Notes under the pieces: model-generated
The model's database searches: none
What the model was told of the DNA's origin: nothing
Seen by the model: only the letters and a program-made list of their open reading frames with translations
In this document: in pieces, positions 15,871 to 26,632 of the stretch
Numbering within the stretch: position 1 is the stretch's first letter
Layout of the letters: every line of letters starts with the position of its first letter
Assembly: GCF_019059575.1 (NCBI RefSeq)
Contig: NW_024883087.1
Location: forward strand, 1-64,000
DNA: 64,000 bases
Source: Amphibalanus amphitrite
Taxonomy: Eukaryota > Arthropoda > Thecostraca > Balanomorpha > Balanidae
Reading direction: 5' to 3'
Position numbers and translations under genes: made by a program

Positions 15871-15996
15871 CTACACCGCCGCCCCTGCCTCCCTGAACAG
15901 TGTGCCCAGGGCCATCAGCAGGTGGACGTTGCCCTATATCCCCGCCCCTGCCTCCCTGAACAGCGTACCCAGTGCCATCAACAGGTGGACGTTGCC
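15871..15996 (-). repeat. STOML1: In-frame tandem duplication of the STOML1 terminal 63 bp including the stop
   Basis: Copy 1 (15996-15934) encodes GNVHLLMALGTLFREAGAGI and TAG. Copy 2 (15933-15871) follows directly in the same frame and encodes GNVHLLMALGTLFREAGAAV and TAG. In the first 18 codons the copies differ at four positions, all synonymous; the last two sense codons differ conservatively (G to A, I to V). Confidence 0.95.
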
Positions 15997-18900
15997 CTGC
16001 AGTCGCAGCCGGCCGCCGCTATAGGCCGCCGCCGGACTCAGCTGACCGCTGATCAGCTGACGCAGGTCAGCCGAGGTCAGCGTGACGGTGACGTCAGCGG
16101 TCAGCTCCGGACACGGTCCCGGGCGCACATCGCGCACACCTGGACACAGAGAGGTCACAGGGAGGTCACACAGAGGTCAGGTCATCGAGGTCAGGTCGCG
16201 AGAGATCACATACAAAGGTCACACAGAGGTCAGGTCATCGAGATCAGGTCGCGAGAGATCACATACAAAGGTCACACAGAGGTCAGGTCATCGAGATCAG
16301 GTCGCGAGAGATCACATACAAAGGTCACACAGAGGTCAGGTCATCGAGGTCAGGTCGCGAGAGATCACATACAAAGGTCACAGGAGGTCAGGTCATCGAG
16401 GTCAGGTCGCGGGAAATCACATACAAAGGTCACACAGGTCACAGGTCACACAGAGGTCAGGTCATCGAGGTCAGGTCGCGGGAAATCACATACAAAGGTC
16501 ACAGGTCAAATTGTGATGGCGTTTAGAGCGCGAGGGTTAGTATGCAGTCAGAAAAGCACGACTGGCGGACGGCAGTTCTTTTTGTTCGGACACACCAATG
16601 TGGTACTCAGTCACTTCAGATAGGAGTTGGCATTCAGCTATGGTTAGTTTGCTGTTCTAATCCCTTGCCTTTACAGCTGATAAAAATAATCAGGCGGTGC
16701 TGCATAGTCGTAGTGACATAAGCCATGTCGACAGTATCAAACATCGACAGTATCGGACAATGTATGCAAAGTTAATGCAATCAGACAAAGCCAAACAGTT
16801 GAAAAATAAGGTCTGAATTCCTGCTGGCGATTTTGCATCAATTTTATTAAATGAATACCACTGAAAATGTGTTCACAAAGTACAGCCCACCGCTAAAGTA
16901 ATGTGCAGTTTTACCATTCTCAGCGAATGGCTTTGAATGGCGATTTATTAATGCGGAGTGATCGAAAGGAAGACGTTAATAGATAAAGTCGCAGCTGCAA
17001 GGGTGACGAATGACGACACATGTAAGCTACATTCAAAGTTTCATTGTAGTCGGCTAATCGTTCTAAGCTTCAGAAGCAGACCATACCCATGACTGAAACC
17101 GCACATTACTTATGCTGTGGACTGTACATATCAATCTATATTATGATTTATAAGTTGTCCGTCCAATCTCCATCCGTGTGTCATGATATTTTATAAATCA
17201 TAAGTGCTAAACATGTATCCATGCTAAAGCTAAGAAGACTCAATTGCTGGTAAATCAAGACCGGTGACTGGCTAAATCACGGTGCAGCACTCAGGCGCTC
17301 AAACTGCTCACCTTCTCCAATAATCACGTGGTAGAGGCCCTCGGGCGATGTGGTCTCGATCCGGAACACCCCTGAGGCCAGACCCGTGTTGACGGGCAGC
17401 CGCGCCACGGCCTCCCGTAGCGCCGCCGCAGTCTCACAGTCCTCCGCCAGAGGCGCTGGTGTTCCCGCCGCCAGGGGCGCTAGTGTTCCCGCCGCCAGGG
17501 GCGCTGCTGTCGCGCCGTCCGGCTGCGGCGGCAGCCAGGAGGCGGTGAGCGGCGCCTGGCCGGCCACCATGGTCCGCCCGCCGCCCCCGCCCCCGCCCAG
17601 CATGCCGCCCAGCTGACGCAGAAGAGGATTCACCGCCGATAGATGCTCGGCCTCCTTATGGACCTTCACCTCAGAACTGAAACGGAAACGGAGACGACGG
17701 TGTCACTGGCGGTAGCTGCGAAACCGAACAAAACTTCCAGTTAGGAGCGTGACAACTAGTGGGTTACAAGGGACCACATATTTAGAGGCCGTTCACCATC
17801 TTTGGGTCGCAAATACCAAAAGTTGGCTTATTTAAAAGATAAACTCTGCGGAGAGGAGTTCAGCTTGCAGTTAGGTAGATAGCATGATGGTACAATACAC
17901 GCGCACATCCGGGTTTGAAAGCATGCCTTGCCAGCTAGGTCTGGATGACCCGCAGAGCCAAGATTCCTGGAACCAGCACCCAATGACCCCCTGTCGGCTA
18001 CACGCCTTCAGAAGCAGAAATGGCCTTCAAACTGTGACAAATCGTTTGTTGTCATCATACATGTCGGCAAAGTAAGCAGTGGGTCACTTAAATCTTATGC
18101 TAATACAAATTTGTCACACAAACGTTGTATTGGTATAATTTGCATAAGTGACACAGATGCATGGCATGATCTAATTTGCTGAAACAACGCTGAAGCATGA
18201 AAAGGTGGCAAACATGCATGTCGCGCTACGATTAACTGATGACGCTATGACGCAGGTTATATGCACGCTCGGCACTTACAATTTGACTGATGATGCCTCC
18301 ATGCCCCAGTCTTTCAGGGTGCTGTTGATGGAGAGAAGGACGGCCTCCTCCGTCTCCGGGGCCTTTCTCGTTATCGCAGCCAGCTGAAAAAAGGCATGTG
18401 TCATGTGCAATGTGCACTCTCCTCCTAACCTAACACACGAGCCTCAAATACACGTTGCAGCACGACGGTTGGCAACTCTCGGGTGAACATGACCATTGGC
18501 AATGCCACCACCATAATAGCGAGTGATAGTGCATGTCGGTAGCAGTGCTAGTATACTCGAGGGCAGCGCTTTTCGAGGAGCGCTGTGGCCCGAAGGTTTG
18601 GACTTTGAATTGTGAAAAACGCCCGCCCGCCGGAAAACGCAAACACCGCAAAACGCGCAAGACGCACGCCCGAAACGCCAACGCAAACGTCGCAAAAAAT
18701 AAACAAACGCCCGCCCGCCGCAAACCGCAAATAAAAAAACGCAAAAACGCCGCAAAACAATAAAACCGCCCGCCAACCGCAAACAAATTTAACACCGCAA
18801 ACGACGCAAAAAAAAAGAAGAAAACCGCCCGCATCGCCCGCCCGCCCGCCCGCCCGCCGCCAAAGACAAACACCGCAAAAAACACAAAACGCCCGCCCGC

Positions 18901-21900
18901 CGCAAAACGTAAACACCGCAAAACGTGTAAAACGCACGCCCGAAAAGCCAACGCAAACGGCAAAAAATCACCCGACCGCCGCAAACCACACAGAAAAAAC
19001 GCCGAAACGCCGAAAAAAATAAAACCGCCCGCACCGCACCGACGCTAACTGCTAACCGAAAACGACTAAAAGTCGCCCGCCAGCCGCCAAACGCAAACAC
19101 CGCAAATAAGCGCCCGGCCGCAGCAAGATAATAATTTATCAGCGGCTGGCATACCGCTAGGCTGGTCATTTTCACAAATCAAAAAGATATCTGCAAAAAT
19201 CTCCTAGATGAAAGCGCCCGATTAAAAAACGGATGGCACGTGCGTGTTCCTCGCCCCCAACTTCCTTCAGGTCAATCGTCATTTGGGTCATCTAACGCAT
19301 TGACGACCGGCTGGGTGGAATGAACATTGCGCCAAGAAACGTGAGTATATTGTCAAAAAGAATCCCCAGAGTGGTGGATCCCAAAAGTTTGAAACTACCA
19401 CTTTGGCCCACTGGACGACACCTTAAACAGTTGCCGACCGGATGACACCCATTGTTTGGTCACCCACGCCATAGTATGCATCATGGGTGCGCCGAAATGA
19501 CCAAAAGTCCCAATTTCCGGTGTGCAGGGTTATTTTCAACGGCACGTGGCACGTGGTTCTGGACTTTTCCGGCCACTTTGCGACATACCCATGGGTAGTG
19601 CACCGAATGGTGGTTGATCTGCATGTAAGAAAATGGGGGGTCGTTTGGATCGTTTTCGAGCAATCTGCCGTGGAACGCATTTTTTCATTTTCCCCATTGG
19701 CTTAACACGGGAATTTTTAAAGTCACGTGGCACGTGCACCAGATGGTCCGCGGAGGGGAGACCCATACCAGAACGTAGATCACCTGGCCCACTAGAAATC
19801 CTGAAAAAATCAGAATATTTGGACCAGCCGTTTTCAAGAGCATCAAGTTGTACTGATCTCAGGCAGCTTTTGCCAAATTGTCAGGGAACTCAGATTTGTT
19901 TTTCAATAGAAAAACACAATTCTAAAGAATAGTGTTTTAACTATTGACAACAAACCTTCGGTTAAAACCAGTATAACGCCTTTTGGGGCGATTAACGGAG
20001 CGAGCGAGAGGGTGAGCCCTGCACGTGCGAAATTTCGAGGGGGTACCTCCAGCTGACTTGTGCACGGCACCCTAATAACCGGTCTCTAGCGATATGCCAA
20101 ATTTGAGCACAATCGGTCCAGCCGTTCTCGAGATCTGGAAGCGGCACCCTGCACGTGCGCACGTGCAAAATGGGTCCCAACTGACTTGTGCACGGCACCC
20201 TACTAACTGGTCCCTAACCGTGTACCAAATTTGAGCGCCATCGGTCCAGCCGTTCTCGAGATCTGGAAACGACCCCTGCACGTGCGCACGTGCAGCAGCA
20301 CCCCAACTCTGGCACATGGATATGCAGTGCCTAGTGGGTGCTTACCTACATGCCAACTTTCAGCGCAATCGGCCAAGTAGTTACCGAGATATTGCAACAA
20401 TTACAAAACTGACACCTCTTCGTTTTGCACGTGGCACGTGCATAAGGGGTCACCTATATGCATCGGGAATAGTCCAATACTTGGTAGAAGGAATGAAGCT
20501 ACCCTACAAAAATTACCGCGTGTAAATCAGCCAAGTGGTTGCTGAGATATAAGCCTCGCAAAAGCGTCCGCACGGCCGGCCGCTCATACTCAGAAATTTC
20601 CGCCAATCTAAGGAAAGACTTCGCTCGCTCCGTAATAAGGTAACATACAAATATAAATAAATTTACAAGCAAACCCAACGTTTTGTTTCAATTTACAGTT
20701 TGCAAACACCTCTATCCCATTCTATCTCACGCAAATTTACGCTCACAATCGCCTCATCACTCTAGCATCCAAATCAACCTTCAAATAACATCAAATAGCA
20801 AATAGCAAATAGCAATCAAATAGCATCCATTATCAACCTTTGAGAGACACTTACCTCCATCCATCGCTCTATCCCACCCCATCCCTCACCTCCTGAGAGG
20901 CCAGTGTATTGACCAGTACACTGCGGCATATTACCCCACCCTCACCTCCTGAGAGGCCAGTGTATTGACCAGCACACTGCGGAAGACCACCCCACCCATC
21001 CTCACCTCCTGAGAGGCCAGTGTATTGACCAGTACACTGCGGTATATTACCCTACCCTCACCTCCTGAGAGGCCAGTGTATTGACCAGAACACTGCGGCA
21101 CAGTGACCGCAGCGAGGCCTGCGGGTCCACACAGGAGCCGACGAACGTGTGCGCGTCACAGACCCGGTACAGCACCTCGGCACCAAGCTCGGCCACCGCG
21201 CCGTCGCTCGTTAGCAGCTGATGGCGGCGGGGGGAGGCAAAGGGGGACAGTGAGGTGACTGGAGAATAGTCGGTTCTTGGCGACGGGAAACGATTAGCCG
21301 AATGGGGCTAAGTGTGATAAAACATATCCACCGTTATCCACATCCACCGTTTCAAAAATTATGAAGATGAGCTTCGCTTAACATCATGGCTATAATAAAT
21401 ACGCATATCATTGCACGTGGTGCTCAGTCATGGTCGGGCAATTTCAAAAACTGAAACTTTCTCAGATGAGCCTGGACTCAGCTTACTACAAGATGGCACT
21501 TCTGTTGTATACCCTATTCGGTAGCGCTCGGCCAGCTGTGTCCCGTACCTGCTGCGGCGGCACCAGGATGCTCCTGTTGCGCAGATCCACCACCTGAGTG
21601 GTGTCAATGCCAGGCAGCACCAGCGCCCAGCCGGGCCCACGCGCCGGCAACACCTTCCCCAGACGGAACACGACCAGCCGCTGCCACTGCGAGAGCCGGC
21701 GCACCGTCCACCAGCCGCTCACGGGCAGCGTGAGCACCGTCAGTGAGAGCACGACGAACAGCAGCAGGCCGGAGACGAGCCGCGTCAGACAGTCGCCGTC
21801 CGCGGCAGCTGGCGGCGGACAGAAGGCGTCAGCGGCCGCTGGCGGCGGACAGAAGGTGTCAGCGGCGGACAGAAAGCATCAGCGGCGGACAGAAGGCGTC

Positions 21901-23607
21901 AGCGGCGGCAGACGCGCACAGATTAGGGCAGGTGTGGAGGCGGTGGTACAGTCAGTTAGGTTTGCATTCAGAAGTTAGGTACCGTAAAATGGGGTGTTAA
22001 GGGACAGTGGGGTGATAAGGGACAGTTGTGTGGGAAAAACTTTGAGTCATGTTAAGTTCCTAATTTGAGAAGGTTAAATAAAAACTTGAGTGTGGTAGTT
22101 GACACTGTTTTGTTCTTGACTATAGGGCAAAATGGCATGGTTTTTCATGCAAGTGATTTGGTTCAAAAATGGTTTTGAAAATCATGCTACATTTTCACAA
22201 AATTGAGACATCTCCAAAACTCTGTGTGTACCACATAAACTAGTAGGTATACAGGTAAAATGAATGCATAGGTGTATTGTCACATGTATTGCACATGTTT
22301 CCTGAAAAACTTATACAAATCCACCCATTCATTCATCATCCTCTTCCTCTTTTCCGGACACATGCGTATTTTGAGGTGGATGTGGGGTGCCAAGGGACAG
22401 GGAAGAAAAATAAAAAATAATATATAAATATAATTTTTCTTTCATTAGGCATGGAAAACACCAAATTCCACTTAAATTGCTGGCAAGTTCATGCTTTCAT
22501 CTCTTACACATTTCAAGTTATAGAACAAAACACCTCAAAACTCCCTTAACACTCTCTTTTACAATGATGGGTCAATGAAGACTGATGTAGGTAAATGTGA
22601 TGTCATCATAAAAAGGTCAAAACAAAGAAGGCAACATAATGACAAGTGACTAGCTTCAAAATGGGTTTTTGTTGATGACAGAAGGGTACTTTTAGTTCTG
22701 TTTACCTTATAATTAGCACATTTTCCAGAAGCGTAAACTGCATTATATGCAATTGGCTAAAAAGGCCATTAGTATTGAATGAACCTGACTTGTTTTGTGA
22801 CAGAATATGCAAAGCATCTCAGTAAATAAATTGTGTGCCCTTTCACACCCCAATTGTGGGCATTTGATGACCATTTCTTGGAATAATTTAGGTGTCCCTT
22901 AACACCCCACATTGGGGTGCTAAGGGACAGCGATGAAAAATAATAAAAAATAATATGCATGTGTATATTTTTAAAACTTTAATGTAGCAGGCATGCAAAG
23001 CACCAAATTCCACATAAAATGCTGACAAGTTGATGCTTCTATCCCCAACCCTTCTTGAGTTATATAACAAAACACCTCAAAACTGTCCCTTAACACCCCG
23101 TTTTACGGTATACTATGCATCACTAGTTTATGGCACCATGATGTGTGGAATGTGAAAATAGGAATAGGAACACTTAAGATGACATTACCAGAAGGTGGGT
23201 GGCAAGAACTAAACCTATAGTTATTCACAATTCATGAACCATATTAAGAATGAGTTTGACCTACAGGCACATACCTATGAATAAATTTGCTTAATAGCAG
23301 AGTAAAAACAAAATATAGCGTCAACAATATAAGGCTTGGTAATGGCAAGCAGTGCAAAATTAACAAAAGTGGATAAAATTTAGGACACTTGCACCAAAAC
23401 GTCTAACTCACCATTTTCTTGTGCATGGTTTGTTTGCTTGGAAAATGTAAAATAGGATTTTGACGGAAAAGAAGCTTTACTAAACTTGGCAACTGAGCGA
23501 TAATCAAATGCTGATTCGTATCTAAAAGGTGAATCATAATTAACTGTCTGTTTCAGCGACACTTCATTATCATCCACTGGTACAGCTGTATATTCAACCT
23601 TGTCCAT
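15934..23607 (-). CDS. STOML1: Stomatin-like protein 1 (UNC-24 type, SPFH + SCP2), six exons
   Basis: I assembled this by splice phase. Exons, in transcription order: 23623-23412 (ATG at 23607, context ACCATGG, 15 nt after a TTTCAG acceptor, so a 5' UTR exon lies further up), 21808-21549, 21217-21062, 18383-18280, 17676-17312 and 16139-15934 (stop TAG). All borders are GT..AG and phases match; coding length is 1287 nt, 428 residues, close to vertebrate STOML1. Visible: YTAV near residue 6, a YxxPhi-type motif where vertebrate STOML1 has its endosomal sorting signal; a hydrophobic stretch at about 75-96 with the hairpin proline (LTLPVSGWW); SPFH words VFRLGKV, GPGWALVLPGID, VDLRNRSILVPP and SDGAVAELGAEVLYRV; a Gly/Ala/Pro linker; and an SCP2-like C-terminus ending in GGRLRLQGNVHLLMALGTLF. 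In this family the protein sits on the inner leaflet, modulates DEG/ENaC-ASIC channels and may bind lipid through SCP2. The function here is inferred from the family. A possible ATTAAA poly(A) signal lies at 15757-15762. Confidence 0.9.
16151..16508 (+). repeat. 53-bp AGGTCA tandem array in the last STOML1 intron
   Basis: Six copies of a 53-bp unit with several AGGTCA/GGTCA words, CGCGAGAGATCAC and ACATACAAAGG. The period was measured from 16174 to 16227. The array ends within about 15 bp of the acceptor of the last STOML1 exon at 16139. On the gene strand it reads TGACCTGACCTC, full of CTGAC words that resemble branch-point consensus. Confidence 0.92.
18604..19125 (+). repeat. Strand-asymmetric C/A-rich tract in STOML1 intron 3
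   Basis: About 520 bp made of CGCCCGCCCGCCGCAAA and CGCAAACACCGCAAAACG words. On the plus strand T is nearly absent and almost every G sits in a CpG. The densest part (about 18830-18858) is a run of CCCG repeats. The STOML1 pre-mRNA would be G/U-rich here with many GGGC runs that could form G-quadruplexes. The long minus-strand reading frames here are composition artefacts. Confidence 0.85.
19990..20634. mobile_element. CACGTG-rich TIR element in STOML1 intron 3
   Basis: The ends are inverted copies of TTAACGGAGCGAGCGA (left, about 19990) and TCGCTCGCTCCGTAA (right, about 20620). Inside, a unit of about 120 bp is repeated (ATCGGTCCAGCCGTTCTCGAGATCTGG type), each with GCACGTGCGCACGTGC words. 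The sequence just upstream (19500-19790) has more GGCACGTGG words. No coding capacity was seen. A related body occurs at 34920-35110. Confidence 0.6.
20885..21098 (-). repeat. STOML1: Four tandem copies of the exon 3 end with its splice donor
   Basis: A unit of about 56-60 bp starts at 20885, 20941, 21001 and 21057. The copy at 21057 is the true 3' end of exon 3 (CTCTCAGGAG then GTGAGG). The other three lie in the intron and keep the donor, the last roughly 36 exonic bases and a CCGCAG acceptor-like word. Copies differ by single bases (GTGTTCTGG, GTGTACTGG or GTGTGCTGG). Confidence 0.92.
21782..21920 (-). repeat. Short tandem repeat at the acceptor of STOML1 exon 2
   Basis: On the gene strand a 15-24 nt word (CTTCTGTCCGCCGC plus CAG or TGA) is repeated about four times just before exon 2. 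At least two copies end in CCGCCGCCAG. Both resulting acceptors, at 21808 and about 24 nt upstream, keep the same phase, so alternative use would only add residues such as AAADAFCPPP. Confidence 0.7.
21982..23108. mobile_element. TIR element with GGTGTTAAGGGACAG ends, in STOML1 intron 1
   Basis: Left end CCGTAAAATGGGGTGTTAAG and right end CACCCCGTTTTACGG are inverted copies flanked by TA on both sides (21980-21981 and 23109-23110). A section of about 190 bp running from GGGGTGxxAAGGGACAG to the AACACCTCAAAACT block occurs twice inside (from 22384 and from 22913), so one end has been duplicated internally. No transposase was seen; non-autonomous, TA target as in Tc1/mariner. Confidence 0.8.
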
Positions 23608-24387
23608 GGTTCTCTTTGGAGCTCTGAAATAAACAGTCATTGGTAAGGAAAATTGAAGCAGCCAACACCTGTTTGATGAAGTAGTATATATTGATGAACA
23701 TTATATAAAGTAAAGTAATAGGTATTCTACATCACAAAGGCAATGCACTATGAGGTTTAAAGCCCTTTACTTGCTTACACAAATTCCCCCCCCCCCCCCC
23801 TCCCAATGCAATCTTGATGTCAACTGTGATGTGGTCGGTAGGGGATGGAAAGCTTAAAAGTTTTCACAACATTTTTAAGTTGGTAGGCATGGATTTTAAA
23901 AAGTGATTGATAGAGGTAAGAGGTTATCCTTTATCTTAATTTTATCCTCCTGGCTTTGGGACCCCCTGTAAAATAAAATAGAAATGACACAGTTTAACCT
24001 TTATTTCTTATATCTTCATATCAAATTGAAACCAGAACAGGTAAATGTCACAGGTCCAAATTGAAATCAAACATCACTAGCCCAAGTAAATGGCGAAGTA
24101 CTTGTATGAACAGCATTATGACATATATATGTTTTCAAATATAACCTTATAATCTAGTTTTTTTTTTAGAAATACACCACTTTTTACATGGGTTTTAGAA
24201 TTGGACTAGCAGTTTTGTAGCTTGAGCTGAGACTAGCATAAATCAGAATCAGGAGAATAGGACTTACAGCCCCACAATCACCCTAGGCAGTTCATTCCAT
24301 TTCTCATTCCAATGTTAGTGCCTAACAAGTTACACAGGGATGTGGTGCCTTACAAAAGAATGCCGAGAATCAGCCACCTCTGGCAGA

Positions 24388-24541
24388 CAGTGGCAGATCC
24401 AGCTCAGAGTTTTGGGGGGCAAGCCATAACAATTTATCAATTCTTTCCATGCCTCGTCCATAGGCATAATGTTAAAATTATGCCGTTTGGGAGGGGCAAA
24501 TGCCCATTTTGCCCCCCCCCCCCCCCCTGGATCCGCCACTG
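24388..24541. mobile_element. hAT-type MITE, 154 bp
   Basis: The 8-bp direct repeat CTGGCAGA (24380-24387 and 24542-24549) flanks inverted ends CAGTGGCAGATCC / GGATCCGCCACTG with a G-run left and a C-run right. Eight-bp duplications and CAG-type ends are the hAT signature. Confidence 0.92.
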
Positions 24542-24821
24542 CTGGCAGAGACCAACATTGACATCAGCCAATCAACGTGCAGTTGGTTTTGAACTACACA
24601 ATATGAAATTGATCATGCATTGTATAAGCTTCCGAGTTCCACCACCCACACACTGTTTACCCTGCTTCAAAGATAAAAATAATTATTCCTACATAACAAA
24701 AATTTCAATAGCTCCTTGGGTAAATATTGATTTTTTATCTTTGATCATTTTAGGCAAAAATAATCATAAAACCGTAGCAAAACTCCTTATCTGACCCGAG
24801 GAAAATGATCTTTCCTATTAA

Positions 24822-25299
24822 AGGGACCCTCCCACCTTAACATTAGATTTGAGTTGAGATAGCCAAAATGGGGTCCCTGGCTCACAATTACCGGTTTCGG
24901 CACTCACAACATCGAGAAATGCCTTAAATCGGAAATATTGAATTTCAAAATTGCAGCATTTTGATTCAGAGGGGCTAATGCTTAGGAATACCCCTCTGAA
25001 TGTGTGACGTCAGCGCAAATATCTAACGATTTTTAAATGTTTGACTAAAACGTTTTGTAGCACGCGGTGGTATATGCTATTTGCGCGCAACATCTGCCGC
25101 AAACGCCGCACTTCTAAAATAAAGTCGCTAGAAACAGCGGAGATCCCAAAAAAGTAAACAAAAGTAAAAGTCCAATATCTTGAAAACCGGTGAATATTTT
25201 TCGGTGAAATTTGGTAGATATTCGTTTTCGCTCTTTCTGAACCGAGCGACATCACTTTCATGCCAATTCATAAACTTTTTTGAAGGTGGGAGGGTCCCT
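24822..25299. mobile_element. TTAA MITE copy A (AGGGACCCTCCCACCTT ends)
   Basis: TTAA at 24818-24821 and 25300-25303; inverted ends AGGGACCCTCCCACCTT. No coding capacity. Copy B at 26633-27099 is the same family in opposite orientation. Confidence 0.88.
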
Positions 25300-25303
25300 T
25301 TAA

Positions 25304-26628
25304 GAAACCAGATCAAGCAAGATTGGTAAGTAATAACCAAGGCTATATAAACCAGGTAGAACGCTCCGGGAAAAAAGTTGGAAACAATAAATTAGTTGCG
25401 GCATTCCCTGATGACGCGAATGTGGGTCAGCGGCCGGCGGACATGCCTAAGAGCTGGACTTTTTGCACGCGTTCCCCGCCAGGGGGCGCCACTGAGGAAG
25501 CACCCTCTGACGTCACGATAAAACTGCGCGCACTGTGCGCACGGTTCTGTAAGCAAGTAATATAGTGGTGGTTTCATGGTGGAAATTGGAATAAGTATTT
25601 TAACGTTGTAAAATTTCAAGCCGTTTTTGTGAAATTAATTAGTAAATGCATTTCAAAAGTATTTATTTTAAGTGTGAAAGGAGAATAATTAGAAGAACAT
25701 GGATATTTTTGTTCCAATAGCTTATTATGTGAGACATTATCGGTACTAACGGGTACTTCTAAGAAGTAGTGAAGAAGTACCAAACAGCCTGCTCCGCTAC
25801 GATCGTCAGCTGTCCTTTGGAGCTGGACTTCAACGCTGTAAAAAAAATATGTGCTGAATTAATTTTTAGTTTCACCAAAATATAAGCAATTTATCATTTC
25901 TTTTTCACTTTTGTAATTATTGTTGAGTGAAGAGACATGTTGCTAGTTCTGACAATTTAAATTATTAATTAAAAAAAACGAAATGCGACGGTAAGTATCT
26001 GCTACTAAATTATCACTCTGACCAAATACATGGAGAATCTTGCTACCATTGCTTATAAAACGTGCTTATCAATACACAAATGTTTTATTTCACACAAGAA
26101 GGATTTATTTGCCTGAAGTCTTGCGTCATGTGCTACTGCTTTGATTCCAAAGACGCTCTCCGGGTCGGGGTAATTTAGTTCTTCATCGATCGATAAGAGA
26201 TTTTGATTCCATTGATATCCAAATTGATAAGCTCGGCACCATGGAGTAAGGGCGTCCCCACAGGGGTGACGCAGGAAATATGAATAGCGTTTACACCGAC
26301 AGTAGTTTCCCACAGCCGGCAATGGGAATCTCCTGTCGGTGTAAACGCCACTATAGTCCCATCCAACTCAAACACTGGGGAATATCCCCGCACTTTTGAG
26401 GACGGAAATCTATGGACCTGCTCGAAAAATAGTGGATAAAATACGGCGAGCTTTCAGTTTTATGGTTGGGTCTCCCTTCCGAGGCACATATTTACGGGGG
26501 ATATTGGGTCATATTCCCCCGGCGTCCTGATGATCGGCGCCCAGCTCAACGTCGAAGGCGCCCTGATACGCGGCACTGCTATCTGTGAAGGTGCCCAGGT
26601 TGCTGCCGCTCGAATTTTGGTCGCCTAC
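25304..26628. other. Unassigned sequence between the two inverted TTAA MITEs
   Basis: A block at 25429-25470 (GCGGCCGGCGGACATGCC) recurs inverted at about 29530-29570. Contains the 16-bp hairpin. No gene identified. Confidence 0.4.
26287..26348. repeat. Perfect 16-bp inverted repeat
   Basis: GCGTTTACACCGACAG (26287-26302) and its exact complement (26333-26348) with a 30-nt loop, between MITE copies A and B. Role unknown. Confidence 0.8.
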
Positions 26629-26632
26629 TTAA

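Noticed and set aside
15673..16623. 316-residue plus-strand frame
   Set aside because: It runs antisense over the last STOML1 exon and through the 53-bp array; repeats of RSSRSGRERSHTKV are translated repeat units.
18430..19175. Cys/Phe/Arg-rich minus-strand frames up to 184 residues
   Set aside because: Composition artefact of the C/A-rich intron tract; no ATG context, no domain, and they lie within STOML1 intron 3.
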